From Halomicrobium zhouii (GTDB lineage Archaea > Halobacteriota > Halobacteria > Halobacteriales > Haloarculaceae), in contig NZ_FOZK01000003.1 in the NCBI RefSeq assembly GCF_900114435.1, positions 310,001 to 374,000 on the forward strand: a stretch of DNA of 64,000 nt, given 5' to 3'. The notes beneath the pieces were generated by a model. That model searched no databases and had not been told where the DNA came from. It was given only the letters and a program-made list of their open reading frames with translations. This document shows positions 15,075-23,879 of this stretch, piece by piece (position 1 is the first letter of the stretch; each line of letters opens with the position of its first letter). The translations under genes were made by a program, and so were the position numbers.

Positions 15075-16607
15075 ATGACCGGACAGCAAGACGACGCCTC
15101 AGGGCACTACGTAAACGGCGAGTGGACCGACGGCGACGGTGAGGAGACCTTCGAGAGCGTCGATCCGGCGACCGGTAAGTCGCTGCGGACGTTCAGGCGC
15201 GGGATCGAATCCGACGTCGAACGGGCGGTCGACGCCGCGGCCGATGCGTTCGAGGAGTGGCGCGAACTGTCGTACATCGACCGCGCGGAGTACCTCTGGG
15301 ACATCTACCACGAACTGCGCGACCGACACCAGGAACTCGGCGAGATCGTGACGAAGGAGTGCGGCAAGGAGATCAGCGAGGGGAAGGCCGACGTCACCGA
15401 GGCCTGGCACATGGTGGAGTGGGCCGCCGGCAACGCCCGCCATCCCCACGGCGACGTCGTCCCCTCCGAGATCGCGAGCAAGGACGCGTACATGCGCCGG
15501 AAGCCCAGGGGCGTCGTCGGCTGTATCACGCCGTGGAACTTCCCCGTCGCCATCCCGTTCTGGCACATGGCCGTCTCGCTGGTCGAGGGCAACACCGTCG
15601 TCTGGAAACCCGCCGAACAGACGCCCTGGTGCGGCCAGGTCGTCGCGGAGATGTTCGAGGACGCCGGGATTCCCGACGGCGTCTTCAACGTGGTCCAGGG
15701 GTTCGGCGACGCGGGCAACGCTATCGTCGAGGCCGACGACGTGGACACTGTCCTCTTCACGGGCTCCGCGGAGGTCGGCCAGCAGATAGCCAGCAAGGTC
15801 GGCGGCGAACCCGGGAAGCTGGCAGCCTGCGAGATGGGCGGGAAGAATGCCATCGTCGTCACCGAAGAAGCGGACCTCGACGTCGCCGTCCACTCGGCGA
15901 TCATGTCGAGTTTCAAGACGACGGGGCAGCGCTGCGTCTCCTCCGAGCGATTGATCGTCCACACGGACGTGTACGACGAGTTCAAAGAGCGGTTCGTCGA
16001 CCTCGCGGAGGACGTCGCCGTCGGCGACCCGCTCGACGCGGACACGTTCATGGGTCCGGTCATCGAGGAAAGCATGGTCGAGAAGTTCGCGAAGTACAAC
16101 GACCTGGCCCAGACGGAGGGCGGCGAGGTGCTCGTGGACCGGGCTGACCTCGATCCGGCGGAAATTCCCGACGGTCACGAGGACGGCTACTGGGCCGGAC
16201 CGTTCGTCTACGAGATCGAGTACGACACCGACCTGCGCTGCCTGAAAGAGGAGGTGTTCGGCCCCCACGTCGCGCTCGTCGAGTACGAGGGGGACGTCGA
16301 CCGGGCCATCGAGATCCAGAACGACACGCCGTACGGGCTCGCGGGCGCGATCATCTCCGAGGACTACCGCCAGATCAACCGGTACCGCGACCGCGCGGAA
16401 CTCGGGCTGGCCTACGGCAACCTGCCCTGTATCGGCGCCGAGGTCCAGCTCCCCTTCGGCGGCGTCAAGAAGTCGGGCAACGGCTACCCCAGCGCGCGCG
16501 AGGTCATCGAGGCGGTCACCGAGCGGACGGCGTGGACGCTCAACAACTCGACGGAAATACAGATGGCCCAGGGGCTGTCAGCGGACATCAAGACGGAATC
16601 GGAGTAG
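15075..16607 (+). CDS. NAD(P)-dependent aldehyde dehydrogenase
   Basis: 510 residues of the aldehyde dehydrogenase superfamily. Visible elements: the cofactor region GVVGCITPWNFPVAIPFW, the FTGSAEVGQQIA loop, the general-base glutamate in CEMGGKN, and the catalytic cysteine in TTGQRCVSSE. It oxidises an aldehyde (possibly a semialdehyde or glyceraldehyde-type substrate) to the acid; the exact substrate cannot be read off. A T-rich box at 15041-15049 lies 27-30 bases before the ATG, suggesting its own leaderless promoter. Confidence 0.9.
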   Translation: MTGQQDDASGHYVNGEWTDGDGEETFESVDPATGKSLRTFRRGIESDVERAVDAAADAFEEWRELSYIDRAEYLWDIYHELRDRHQELGEIVTKECGKEISEGKADVTEAWHMVEWAAGNARHPHGDVVPSEIASKDAYMRRKPRGVVGCITPWNFPVAIPFWHMAVSLVEGNTVVWKPAEQTPWCGQVVAEMFEDAGIPDGVFNVVQGFGDAGNAIVEADDVDTVLFTGSAEVGQQIASKVGGEPGKLAACEMGGKNAIVVTEEADLDVAVHSAIMSSFKTTGQRCVSSERLIVHTDVYDEFKERFVDLAEDVAVGDPLDADTFMGPVIEESMVEKFAKYNDLAQTEGGEVLVDRADLDPAEIPDGHEDGYWAGPFVYEIEYDTDLRCLKEEVFGPHVALVEYEGDVDRAIEIQNDTPYGLAGAIISEDYRQINRYRDRAELGLAYGNLPCIGAEVQLPFGGVKKSGNGYPSAREVIEAVTERTAWTLNNSTEIQMAQGLSADIKTESE

Positions 16608-16735
16608 CAGAGACTCGAGAGCAGGTACGGCGTGACGGAAAGGCGATAGCGCGGAACTGGACCCGGACGCGGGGGGTCCACACTGCCCAGGTGCGGACCG
16701 GTCCCGGAGCGTCCAGGCCCAGCGAGTTGCGAGGG

Positions 16736-16753
16736 AGGCTGTCCGGACAGCCT
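16736..16753. repeat. 18-base perfect palindrome between convergent genes
   Basis: AGGCTGTCC followed directly by its reverse complement GGACAGCCT. It lies in the 259-base gap between the convergent aldehyde dehydrogenase and nitrilase genes, otherwise without recognised content. A bidirectional terminator or a regulator site are both possible. Confidence 0.5.
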
Positions 16754-16866
16754 TTCGGGCGCGCGTCGCCGTGGCCGAGCAGCGAGACGGGATTGCGCCG
16801 GCAGCAACGTGAAAAGCGCCGTGCCGGCATTGGAGTATGATACGTCTTCCGTGATAAAGCTCGGGG

Positions 16867-17673
16867 TTACCGTCGGTCGGCGAGCGCCGGGAACTCGCGT
16901 CGAACCTCCTCGACACGGTCGGGGTCGATATCGGCGACCACGAGCGCCTCCTCGTCGTTGGCGCTCGCGAGCGTCGTCCCCCACGGGTCGTAGACGGCCG
17001 ACCGGCCGAGCAACGTCGCCTCCTCGAACTCCCCGACGCCGTTGACGGCGCCGACGTACAGCTGATTTTCGACGGCGCGGGTCCGGGTGAACAGCTCCCA
17101 GTGTTCGACGCGCGGGTACGGCCAGGCGCTCGGGACGAGCGCGAGGGTCGCCCCGGCGTCGACCAGGTCCCGATACAGTTCGGGAAATCGCAGGTCGTAA
17201 CACGTCGTGACGCCGACCGTGAACCCGCCGACTGCTGCAGTCTCGATCGTTTCGCCGGGGACCAGCAGGTCCTGCTCGGCGGAGCCGTATCCGAACAGGT
17301 GGCGCTTTCGATAGGTCACGCGGCGTGCGCCGTCCGCGTCGAAGAGGACGGCAGTGTTCGCGTACCCCTCGTTGGCCGGCGTCTCGAACCCCGCCGCCGC
17401 GCTGGCGGCCAGGTCCTCGACGATACTCCCCGCGAGCACGGCGACGTCGTGTTCGACGGCGGCCTGGCGTATCCGTGAGAGCGTCTCGCCGTCGAGGGAT
17501 TCGGCGCGGCGCGCGTACGCGTCGAAGGCGAAGTAGCCGACGTTGAATATCTCCGGGAGCGCGACCAGGTCCGCCCCCTGCTCGGCCGCGTCCGCGATGG
17601 TCGACAGCGCGCGCTCGGTGTTCGCTTCGACGGCGGCGCTCGCGATACGAAACTGTGCGAGCGCGAGTTTCAC
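16867..17673 (-). CDS. Carbon-nitrogen hydrolase (nitrilase superfamily)
   Basis: 268 residues with the Glu-Lys-Cys catalytic triad visible: E in VALPEIFNVGYF, K in YRKRHLFGYG, and C in TTCYDLRFPELYR. Members hydrolyse amides or omega-amides (Nit2-like omega-amidase is the closest style), releasing ammonia. The GTG at 17673 is the start; it overlaps the stop of the SRPBCC gene by 4 bases (GTGA), so the pair is an operon. Confidence 0.85.
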   Translation of the reverse strand: MKLALAQFRIASAAVEANTERALSTIADAAEQGADLVALPEIFNVGYFAFDAYARRAESLDGETLSRIRQAAVEHDVAVLAGSIVEDLAASAAAGFETPANEGYANTAVLFDADGARRVTYRKRHLFGYGSAEQDLLVPGETIETAAVGGFTVGVTTCYDLRFPELYRDLVDAGATLALVPSAWPYPRVEHWELFTRTRAVENQLYVGAVNGVGEFEEATLLGRSAVYDPWGTTLASANDEEALVVADIDPDRVEEVRREFPALADRR

Positions 17674-18098
17674 GACCCGTCCTCCAGGTCGGCGCGGAGG
17701 GCGTCCTCCAGGTTGGACAGTTCCCTGTCGAGGTTCCGCTCGAAGAACCGCTCGACGCCCGGCAACCGGCCGTCGACGACGAAGGTGTTCGTGAGTCGCG
17801 TCCCGCCGTCGACCGCCTCCAGCCGGTGTTCGCCGCTGACGCGCATCACGCTCGACTTGCCGGTGAACTTCACGTACTCGTTCTGGCGACGGTCGACGTC
17901 TTTCGTCTCGACGGTGATGGTCCGGTCGACGATGGGAATCGGCAACGCGACCTGCCAGGTCGCCGAGCCATCGTCGTGGACTGTCCAGTCCTCGACGACG
18001 CTGAGCGGTTCGGCGCGCCTGTCCGGATCCGCGATGAACGCCCACACTCGCTCCGGGGAGGCGTCCACGACGAGCTCACGCTGGACCCGGATCGTCAT
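17670..18098 (-). CDS. SRPBCC (START-like) domain protein
   Basis: 142 residues forming one helix-grip domain: RVQRELVVDASPERVWAFIADPDR at the start, beta strands to about 115, and the long C-terminal helix RFFERNLDRELSNLEDALRADL. The fold has a hydrophobic cavity for a lipid, polyketide or cofactor; the ligand is unknown. Cotranscribed with the downstream carbon-nitrogen hydrolase. Confidence 0.8.
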   Translation of the reverse strand: MTIRVQRELVVDASPERVWAFIADPDRRAEPLSVVEDWTVHDDGSATWQVALPIPIVDRTITVETKDVDRRQNEYVKFTGKSSVMRVSGEHRLEAVDGGTRLTNTFVVDGRLPGVERFFERNLDRELSNLEDALRADLEDGS

Positions 18099-18137
18099 AC
18101 GTCAACGGTGGGAGCGCTCCCCGAAAAAACCGCCGGA

Positions 18138-18362
18138 CTAACTGGGCGTGACTCGCCACGTCGTCGAGCGCGCACGACCCCACTTCTCGATGTCGACCTC
18201 TTCTGCCTCCTCCGCCAGGCGGGGGAGGCGAGCGCCGACTTGCTTGGACGAGAGGCCGAGCTGCTCAGCGATGTTCTTCGCGCGGAAGTAACTCTCACCA
18301 CGCGCGACGCTATCCCGGAGGTAATCGAGAATGCGGCGGTCTTCCTCGCTGAACTGACCCAT
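18138..18362 (-). CDS. Small winged-helix protein (DUF7123-like)
   Basis: 74 residues, basic-acidic mixture, with a helix-turn-helix between about 24 and 60 (YFRAKNIAEQLGLSSKQVGARLPRLAEE). A single-domain haloarchaeal DNA-binding protein; I believe it belongs to DUF7123. Target unknown. It lies 39 bases upstream of the SRPBCC gene on the same strand, but its own start region looks like a separate promoter. Confidence 0.65.
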   Translation of the reverse strand: MGQFSEEDRRILDYLRDSVARGESYFRAKNIAEQLGLSSKQVGARLPRLAEEAEEVDIEKWGRARSTTWRVTPS

Positions 18363-18417
18363 ACCTCTGTTGAGGGGGTTGAGTCCCTTAACGGTTCCTT
18401 TCGTTCACGATAGGATA

Positions 18418-18645
18418 TCAGTTATCGTAGACGTGTATGGCGGATACGGCGAGGCCACCGGCCAGCAGCGCGACACCGAACGCGACGGCGGCGGTTATCT
18501 GGGTCGTTCCGGCCGCTTCGCCGGCGGCGTGAGCGATAGCGTAGTTGTAACCGAGTACGGTCGTCGCGATGGCCGCGCCGAGGGCGACCAGCGAGAAGAG
18601 GAGTCCGAGACCGACGCCGAAGTCGGACTGCGTCGTCGTAGCCAT
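18418..18645 (-). CDS. Small two-helix membrane protein
   Basis: 75 residues with hydrophobic helices near 10-34 and 47-70 and a short polar N-terminus. No catalytic motif. This looks like one of the haloarchaeal small membrane proteins of unknown function. Located between the winged-helix gene and the PhoU-like regulator on the same strand. Confidence 0.6.
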   Translation of the reverse strand: MATTTQSDFGVGLGLLFSLVALGAAIATTVLGYNYAIAHAAGEAAGTTQITAAVAFGVALLAGGLAVSAIHVYDN

Positions 18646-18738
18646 ATCCAGGGATTCCCCGAGCGCCCACTTAGTTCATTCGTCAGCGGCTGGCCGCCCC
18701 GGTCGCGAGTGGGTATCGAAATCGGGGGAGCGCTCGAC

Positions 18739-19773
18739 TCACTGGATGGTCGTGTGCTCGGACTGCTCGTTGAGCGCCAGGTTCGTGGCAATCTCGGAGT
18801 TCCGGACGGCGAACCCCGCTGTCTGCTGGAGGCTGACGAGCACCTCACGGACCTCCAGCAGGCTCTCGTTCGACATCTCCGGCAGGTCGCGAAGGATCTC
18901 GTGTTCCCGGTCACCGATCTCCTCGAACAGCTCTTTCACCTCGATGGCCAGGTCGTAGTCGCGTTCGACGGCGGCCTGGACCGCCAGTTCGGTAAGTTCG
19001 TCGACCTGGTCGGTGAACTCGCGGATCCGGCGCATCGTCGAGGAGTCGATCGACAGGGAGTGGTCGTCGGCCTCCAGGGAGATTTCGGCGATGTCCTCGG
19101 CGTTGTCTGCGGTGAGTTCGAGGTTCTTGGCGATCGACCGGTAGCCGATCAGGGGGAACCCGTCCTCCAGGCCGACGGCCCGCGCCAGGTTCGGGTTCTG
19201 GTAGGCGGTGAAGATGAGGCGCAGGAGGAGAACGAATATCTTGTTGGCCTGGCGCTCCCGGTTGAGCGCGCGCTGGGCGAGGTCCGGATTGCTGTTGGCC
19301 AGCGCCTTGATCGCCTCGTTGCGCATGGTGCTCCCGGTGGATTCGAGCCGTTCGAGGAGGTTGTCGAGGGTGAAGTCCTCGGGGTCGACGGAACACCGGA
19401 TCGCGATCCGTTCGGGGGTCTCCTCGATGACGCCGAGGCCCATCAACTGGGTCTCTGCGTTGTAGACGGCGTTGATGTGGGCCGAATCGAGCGTCTCGCC
19501 CTCGGCGGCCTCGACGTGGATGATCCGACGGCCGAGGACGTACTGGGCGACGATGGCCCGTTCGACGGAGCTGGCGTCGAGGTTCTCGGCGTAGATGATC
19601 GCCTCGGACTCTTCGGACTGGACCGATTCCGGTAGCACGGTCAGCGTTCCCTTGCCACCCATTCTGAGCGACACCTCGTCGCCCTTCTCGACGTTGTGTG
19701 CACTCGCCCACTCCGCGGGGAGCGTCATCGCGAGGGTCGACGGACCCAGGCGCTGGACTTTCCGGGTTTCCAT
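18739..19773 (-). CDS. PhoU-like phosphate uptake regulator with AbrB N-terminus
   Basis: 344 residues: an AbrB/SpoVT-type DNA-binding domain (about 1-50, METRKVQRLGPSTLAMTLPAEWA) fused to two PhoU helical-bundle repeats (about 115-325). This fusion is common in archaea, where it couples phosphate transport state to transcription. The leaderless TATA-like box (AAGGTATT, minus strand, centred 19797) is flanked by two CCTTAGTC repeats. The Pit transporter of this window is 7 kb away and could be one target; no direct link is shown. Confidence 0.85.
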   Translation of the reverse strand: METRKVQRLGPSTLAMTLPAEWASAHNVEKGDEVSLRMGGKGTLTVLPESVQSEESEAIIYAENLDASSVERAIVAQYVLGRRIIHVEAAEGETLDSAHINAVYNAETQLMGLGVIEETPERIAIRCSVDPEDFTLDNLLERLESTGSTMRNEAIKALANSNPDLAQRALNRERQANKIFVLLLRLIFTAYQNPNLARAVGLEDGFPLIGYRSIAKNLELTADNAEDIAEISLEADDHSLSIDSSTMRRIREFTDQVDELTELAVQAAVERDYDLAIEVKELFEEIGDREHEILRDLPEMSNESLLEVREVLVSLQQTAGFAVRNSEIATNLALNEQSEHTTIQ

Positions 19774-19777
19774 ACGT

Positions 19778-19805
19778 CCTTAGTCGGGAGCAGAATACCT
19801 TAGTC
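19778..19805. promoter_or_regulatory. Direct repeats CCTTAGTC flanking the PhoU-like gene promoter
   Basis: CCTTAGTC occurs at 19778-19785 and again at 19798-19805, exactly 20 bases (two helical turns) apart on the plus strand. One copy abuts the predicted start site and the other the TATA box. Same-face spacing suggests a dimeric or paired regulator, possibly the AbrB domain of the gene product itself. Confidence 0.5.
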
Positions 19806-19889
19806 TTGTCCTTACACCCATATATCGTCCAGGCGCGATAAGGATGAAAGCAAGGGAGAGGGTTTCCGGGCCCCCTTCCACGCGAGCGG

Positions 19890-20966
19890 TCAGACGACCT
19901 CGACGAGTCGACGCTCGAACGTCCCGACGCGGACCCGGAGCCAGCCGCGCAGTTCCTCGTCGAGGTCGGGGTCGCCCGTGTCGACCCGCAACGTACCGAT
20001 CGTGTCGAGTTTACTGCGCGACGCGACGACCTCGACGTCGCACTGTCGGAGAACGGCAGGTGAGAGCTGCTGGTTCCCCCGGCCGAAGACGAACCCCTGA
20101 CCGCCGATAGGCGAGACGACGACGACGTTCTCCTCGCCGAGCGCGTCGAGTATCTCCCGTTCGCCGCCGTCGCGCACCAGCACCTCGCCGTCGCGCCAGA
20201 CGTCGACGCCGAGCGGTGAGCCGTCGAACCCCAGCGCTTCCTTTATCGCCCCGACGGTACTCCCCGGACCCAGTACGTATGTCACGCCCTCGCGGATATC
20301 CTCGGCAAAGCCCGATGCGAGCGTCTCGACGGTCCCGCCGCCGAGTTGCTTCGAGGACTGGCGCTGTTCGGCGACCGGGACGGTCGCGACTGCCCGGAGT
20401 TCCGTGTGGACCGCACCCTCGCGATACTGGTCCTCGTCGACGTCGTTGACCTCGGCGCGTTCGGTCTCCGAGAACGTCGCGGCGACGTGGCCCGCGGCGC
20501 GCGGCGAGACGGCGAACACGGAGGAGTAAATCTTCACGCCCGCGGGGACGCCGATCATCGGAACACGACTGCCCTCGTCTTCCAGCGTCTCCGCCACGTC
20601 GGCCGCCGTCCCGTCGCCACCGACGAACAGCACCAGGTCGACGTCGTCGGCGACGAAGGCCCGAACCGCCGTCCTGGTGTCTGTCGCGGACGTCTCGTCG
20701 GGATCGTTCGGACTGCCGACGACGACCGGGTCGAACCCCGCCTCGCGCGCGACGTCCTCGCCCATCGGGCCGCCGTAGGTGACCAGTTCCAGGCCTTCGT
20801 CGCCAGCGTACTCCCGGAGGGCGTCGAGCGCTTCACGCGTCCGTCCGGGTGCGCGTGGCTCCGCGCCCCGTTCTCGTGCCTCCTCGACCTTTCCATCGGT
20901 TCCCTTCAGGCCGACGCGGCCGCCCATGCCGGCGATGGGGTTGACCACGAGGCCGATCCGTCGCAT
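19890..20966 (-). CDS. ATP-NAD kinase family protein
   Basis: 358 residues. The N-terminal NPIAGMGGRVGLKG motif and the central VGGDGTAADVAETL are typical of the AcoX/NAD-kinase-like family. It probably phosphorylates NAD or a related metabolite, but archaeal members with the NPIAGMGG motif are not all proven NAD kinases. A C-terminal region (about 235-358) contains the second glycine-rich loop SPIGGQGFVFGRGNQQLSP. Confidence 0.8.
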   Translation of the reverse strand: MRRIGLVVNPIAGMGGRVGLKGTDGKVEEARERGAEPRAPGRTREALDALREYAGDEGLELVTYGGPMGEDVAREAGFDPVVVGSPNDPDETSATDTRTAVRAFVADDVDLVLFVGGDGTAADVAETLEDEGSRVPMIGVPAGVKIYSSVFAVSPRAAGHVAATFSETERAEVNDVDEDQYREGAVHTELRAVATVPVAEQRQSSKQLGGGTVETLASGFAEDIREGVTYVLGPGSTVGAIKEALGFDGSPLGVDVWRDGEVLVRDGGEREILDALGEENVVVVSPIGGQGFVFGRGNQQLSPAVLRQCDVEVVASRSKLDTIGTLRVDTGDPDLDEELRGWLRVRVGTFERRLVEVV

Positions 20967-21057
20967 AGGGAGTCGTTAGCCGGGCCCCGGCAAAAGCGAC
21001 CCGGAGCGGATCGCCGAAATCGACGGTATGAAGCCACCGGGGGTGAAATTTCCCTCC

Positions 21058-21174
21058 ATGTTCGTTCCACTCCAGGAGACTGTCAACGCGGGCGTCGTCA
21101 ACGCTGCGGGCTGGGCCGTCGGCCTCGGTGGGATCGCCCTGACCGCGCTGTGGCTCCGCGACCTGTACAGCTAA
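21058..21174 (+). CDS. Tiny single-pass membrane protein (38 aa)
   Basis: Starts MFVPLQETVNAGVVNAAGWAV and continues with one membrane helix (GLGGIALTALWLRDLY). Similar tiny proteins recur in haloarchaeal genomes; function unknown. An in-frame ATG at 21028 would give 48 residues. Its TAA overlaps the stop codon of the convergent CinA-like gene. Confidence 0.55.
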   Translation: MFVPLQETVNAGVVNAAGWAVGLGGIALTALWLRDLYS

Positions 21175-21863
21175 TCGCCGGCGAGCTCGACGCGTTCTCG
21201 CATCCAGGCGGCGGCCTCGGCCACCAGGTCGGGGTCGGTGCCGGTGAACCGAATCCGAACGTTCTCACCGGGGTAGCTCCCCACTTTCACCGGGAACTCC
21301 TCCTGGACAGACGCCAGCCTGTCCAGCAGCGCACTCTCGGGTTCCGGCGTCTCGACCACCTCGACGTGCCGGGACCCGACCGCGAACTCGTCTTCGATCT
21401 CGGCGAACATCCGCTGCATCTCGTCGGGCACGCCCGGAAGCACGTAACAGCTCATGACGACACAGCCAGGGGCGACGCCCTCGTGGTTCGGCAGGACCCT
21501 GGCGCCTTCTGGAACGTGGCCCGTTCGCTCTGTCAGGTCGTCTCGCGAGTACCCGCCGTGTTCTTCCAGCCAGTCGAGGGCGTCCTTGCTCTCGACGACG
21601 TCGCGACCGAACGCCGCCGCAACTCCCTCGATAGTGACGTCGTCGTGGGTCGGACCGAGCCCGCCGGTCACGACGACGGCGTCGTACTCGGCGTGGTACT
21701 CGTTGACGACCCGGGCGATGTCGGCGGTCCGGTCGGGGACGACGGTCGTCCGCTCGACGGCGACGCCGCGGTCGCTGAGTTCCCGTCCCAGCCAGGCGGC
21801 GTTCGTGTTGACCGTGTCCCCAGTGAGAAGTTCGTCACCGACAGAGACCAGCGCGACGCGCAT
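21171..21863 (-). CDS. CinA/MoaB-like molybdopterin-binding domain protein
   Basis: 230 residues. The N-terminal ~165 residues are a MoCF-biosynthesis fold (RVALVSVGDELLTGDTVNTNAAWL; VVTGGLGPTHDD), as in CinA competence/damage-inducible proteins and nicotinamide-nucleotide-processing enzymes. The bacterial C-terminal amidase domain is absent. Archaeal stand-alone members are thought to act as pyrophosphatases on nucleotides, but this is unproved here. It follows the lipoprotein gene by about 30 bases on the same strand. Confidence 0.8.
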   Translation of the reverse strand: MRVALVSVGDELLTGDTVNTNAAWLGRELSDRGVAVERTTVVPDRTADIARVVNEYHAEYDAVVVTGGLGPTHDDVTIEGVAAAFGRDVVESKDALDWLEEHGGYSRDDLTERTGHVPEGARVLPNHEGVAPGCVVMSCYVLPGVPDEMQRMFAEIEDEFAVGSRHVEVVETPEPESALLDRLASVQEEFPVKVGSYPGENVRIRFTGTDPDLVAEAAAWMRERVELAGD

Positions 21864-21895
21864 AGGAGCGATAACGGTGCCGTGAATAAAAGCCT

Positions 21896-22669
21896 CTAGC
21901 GCATCCCCGGGGGCGGCCCCCGGTCGCGCGGGTCGTCGTCCCCGTCGACGTCGATGGCCGACTCCTCCCGGCGACGCTTCAGTTGCAGGATCTGGCGGTA
22001 GTAGTACAGCGCGCCACCGCTCCCGACGAGGATCGCCACGACGGCGACGCCGGTGAACAGCAGGAGGTCGCGCTGCAGGTACCACCGCACGCGGAGTGAC
22101 TGGCTCGTCACGTCGTCCCAGGTGACGACCATGTAGCCCTCGTCGTTCACCTCCGTCTCGTAGTTCCCTGGACTGACCTGCGAGAGCAGCGGCACGCCGA
22201 CGCGCGCGTTCTCCGGGAGTCTGACGGCGGTGGAGCCCTCCACGAACACTGGCGTAGTGAACTGCTTTCCGTGGCGCTCCGAGGTGAACGCGACCTGGCC
22301 AGTGCTGTCGTTCGGCAGATCCAGTATCGTCCGCTCCCGGGTCTGTTCGACCGAGAGCGCGGAGCTGTTCGAGTCGATCACCGTCCCGTTCTCGTAGCGA
22401 TACCGCAGGGCGGATATCTGGAGGTTGTTCTCGGTGCCGAGTTCGTCACGTTCGTACAGTTCCAGGGTCGACGTGTTGGAGGCGTCGTATACCGCCTCGT
22501 ACGACGACCGGTTGACGACGATAGAGACGTTTCTATCGGTGTCCCACTCGTAGGTGGCGTTCTCGTTGAGCGCGGCCTGGTCGGGTTCCCCCGGGCCGAA
22601 CACGCTCGAACAGCCCGCGAGCGCGACGAGCACGGCGAGCAGTCCGAACAGCGCCAGCCGTCGCCTCAT
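21896..22669 (-). CDS. Membrane-anchored lipoprotein (DUF5803-like)
   Basis: 257 residues. An N-terminal signal (RRRLALFGLLAVLVALAGC) ends in a lipobox, LAGC, followed by an extracellular domain to about 190. A membrane helix near 200-225 (LLLFTGVAVVAILVGSGGALYYY) and a charged cytoplasmic tail follow. The protein would therefore be lipid-linked outside and anchored again near its end. Third gene of the tfe-DUF2110 operon (its ATG overlaps the preceding stop by 4 bases). Function unknown. Confidence 0.75.
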   Translation of the reverse strand: MRRRLALFGLLAVLVALAGCSSVFGPGEPDQAALNENATYEWDTDRNVSIVVNRSSYEAVYDASNTSTLELYERDELGTENNLQISALRYRYENGTVIDSNSSALSVEQTRERTILDLPNDSTGQVAFTSERHGKQFTTPVFVEGSTAVRLPENARVGVPLLSQVSPGNYETEVNDEGYMVVTWDDVTSQSLRVRWYLQRDLLLFTGVAVVAILVGSGGALYYYRQILQLKRRREESAIDVDGDDDPRDRGPPPGMR

Positions 22670-23337
22670 GGAACGACGCAGAGCAGTTCGGCGGGGAGGT
22701 ACTCCCCGATACTCGCCAGCAGTCCCGGCGGGTCGGTGTTCTCACCGCAGACGATACTCTGTTCGAGCAGGCCGATGCGCTCGACCGTGACGATGTCCTG
22801 GGCGTGGCCCGCGCGGTTCACCGTCGCCCGGACTTCTGCCCGCGTCGCGCTGTTGACGTTGACCCGGCCGTCCCCGCGCGTCCACTCGTAGAGCCGGTCG
22901 ACCTCGTCGTCGGCGAGTCGAGCGGGCGATTCGTTGACGAACCGCAGCGGCATGTGCTGCACGAGGCCGAATCGCTTGCGGACCTGCTCGGGACTCCCGC
23001 GGCCCAGGTCCAGGTTCTCGGCGGAGATTCTGACGGCGTTGCCGAACCCGGCGTCGAGGACGAAGCCGTCGTCGTCCCAGCGCTGGAGGGTGCCGGTGTA
23101 CGTCTCGCCCTCGGCCATGTCGGGGACGACCTCGCCGAACTCCTCCCGGAGGACGTTGCGGGCCGCCGTCGCGTCGGGACCGTCGACGGTCACCGACGGG
23201 AAGTCGTCGTCGCGGACGCCGACGTCGAAACTGACGTCGAGGTCGCCGATCTCGTTCGCGACGAGCGAGGTGAGCGAGTCGAGCGCGCGCTCTCGCGCGT
23301 CGCCTTCGATGTACAGCTTTGTTGCGAGTACGACCAT
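22666..23337 (-). CDS. DUF2110 family protein
   Basis: 223 residues, archaea-specific family of unknown function regularly found beside the transcription factor TFE gene. An N-terminal alpha/beta part (MVVLATKLYIEGDARERAL) and an S1-like middle (YTGTLQRWDDDGFVLDAGFGNAVRI near 92-116) suggest nucleic-acid binding. It starts at the last base of the tfe stop region, in one operon with tfe and the downstream lipoprotein. Confidence 0.8.
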   Translation of the reverse strand: MVVLATKLYIEGDARERALDSLTSLVANEIGDLDVSFDVGVRDDDFPSVTVDGPDATAARNVLREEFGEVVPDMAEGETYTGTLQRWDDDGFVLDAGFGNAVRISAENLDLGRGSPEQVRKRFGLVQHMPLRFVNESPARLADDEVDRLYEWTRGDGRVNVNSATRAEVRATVNRAGHAQDIVTVERIGLLEQSIVCGENTDPPGLLASIGEYLPAELLCVVP

Positions 23338-23879
23338 CAGGCCTCAGCTTCCGTTTCCGTCTCAGCGTCGACGTTGAGTTCGTCGCGCAGTCGCTCGATC
23401 CGGCCGTCCATCGCGTCGACCAGTCTCGTGTTCTCCATCGTCTCGACCTGGTTGCCACATTCTGGGCACTCGAAGCCGAACTCCATGGCCTCGGCGAACT
23501 CGAAGCGGATGCCGCAGGTCTCACACAGGTAGAACTCGTTGTCGCGCTCGTAGGCCCGGCGCTCCTCGAGGGCTTCGAGGAGCCGGTACATCTCCGACTC
23601 GAGCGCCTCCGGGATGTTCTCGTAGTGGAACGTCCAGAGGTAGGTGAGCCACCCCGAGTCCTCGTCGCGCAGTCGTCGGTACGTCGCGAGATCGTTCTCG
23701 TAGAGAATGAACAGCGCGCGACGGACGTCGTTGAGTTCGAGGCCCAGCTCCTCGGCCAGTTCCTCGTCGGTCACTTCGCCGTCCGGCGGCGCGGCGGCGA
23801 CCGGCATCCCCTTCGGTCCGACCAGTTCGTGGAGGTATTTCTGTATGACGGGATCCTCCAGAAGGTCCTCAAAAGCCAT
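23337..23879 (-). CDS. tfe: Transcription initiation factor TFE (TFIIE alpha homologue)
   Basis: 180 residues: an extended winged helix (about 5-95) that stabilises the melted promoter with RNA polymerase, then a zinc ribbon (CETCGIRFEF … CPECGNQ near 127-152) and an acidic C-terminus. Assists TBP/TFB-directed initiation. A strong box (AAAAACTTAA, minus strand, centred about 23908) lies 27-30 bases upstream of the ATG. First gene of the tfe-DUF2110-lipoprotein transcript. Confidence 0.95.
   Translation of the reverse strand: MAFEDLLEDPVIQKYLHELVGPKGMPVAAAPPDGEVTDEELAEELGLELNDVRRALFILYENDLATYRRLRDEDSGWLTYLWTFHYENIPEALESEMYRLLEALEERRAYERDNEFYLCETCGIRFEFAEAMEFGFECPECGNQVETMENTRLVDAMDGRIERLRDELNVDAETETEAEA

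Noticed and set aside
12740-15076. 778-codon open frame antisense to the CDC48-type ATPase
   Set aside because: Arg/Asp/Val-rich, no domain, fully overlaps a gene with two perfect AAA modules; long antisense frames are a by-product of high G+C codon use.
18370-19635. 421-codon plus-strand frame over the PhoU-like gene
   Set aside because: Shadow frame without motif; the minus-strand AbrB-PhoU protein explains the region.
20346-21899. 517-codon plus-strand frame over the NAD-kinase-like and CinA-like genes
   Set aside because: It spans two well-supported minus-strand genes and encodes no recognisable domain.
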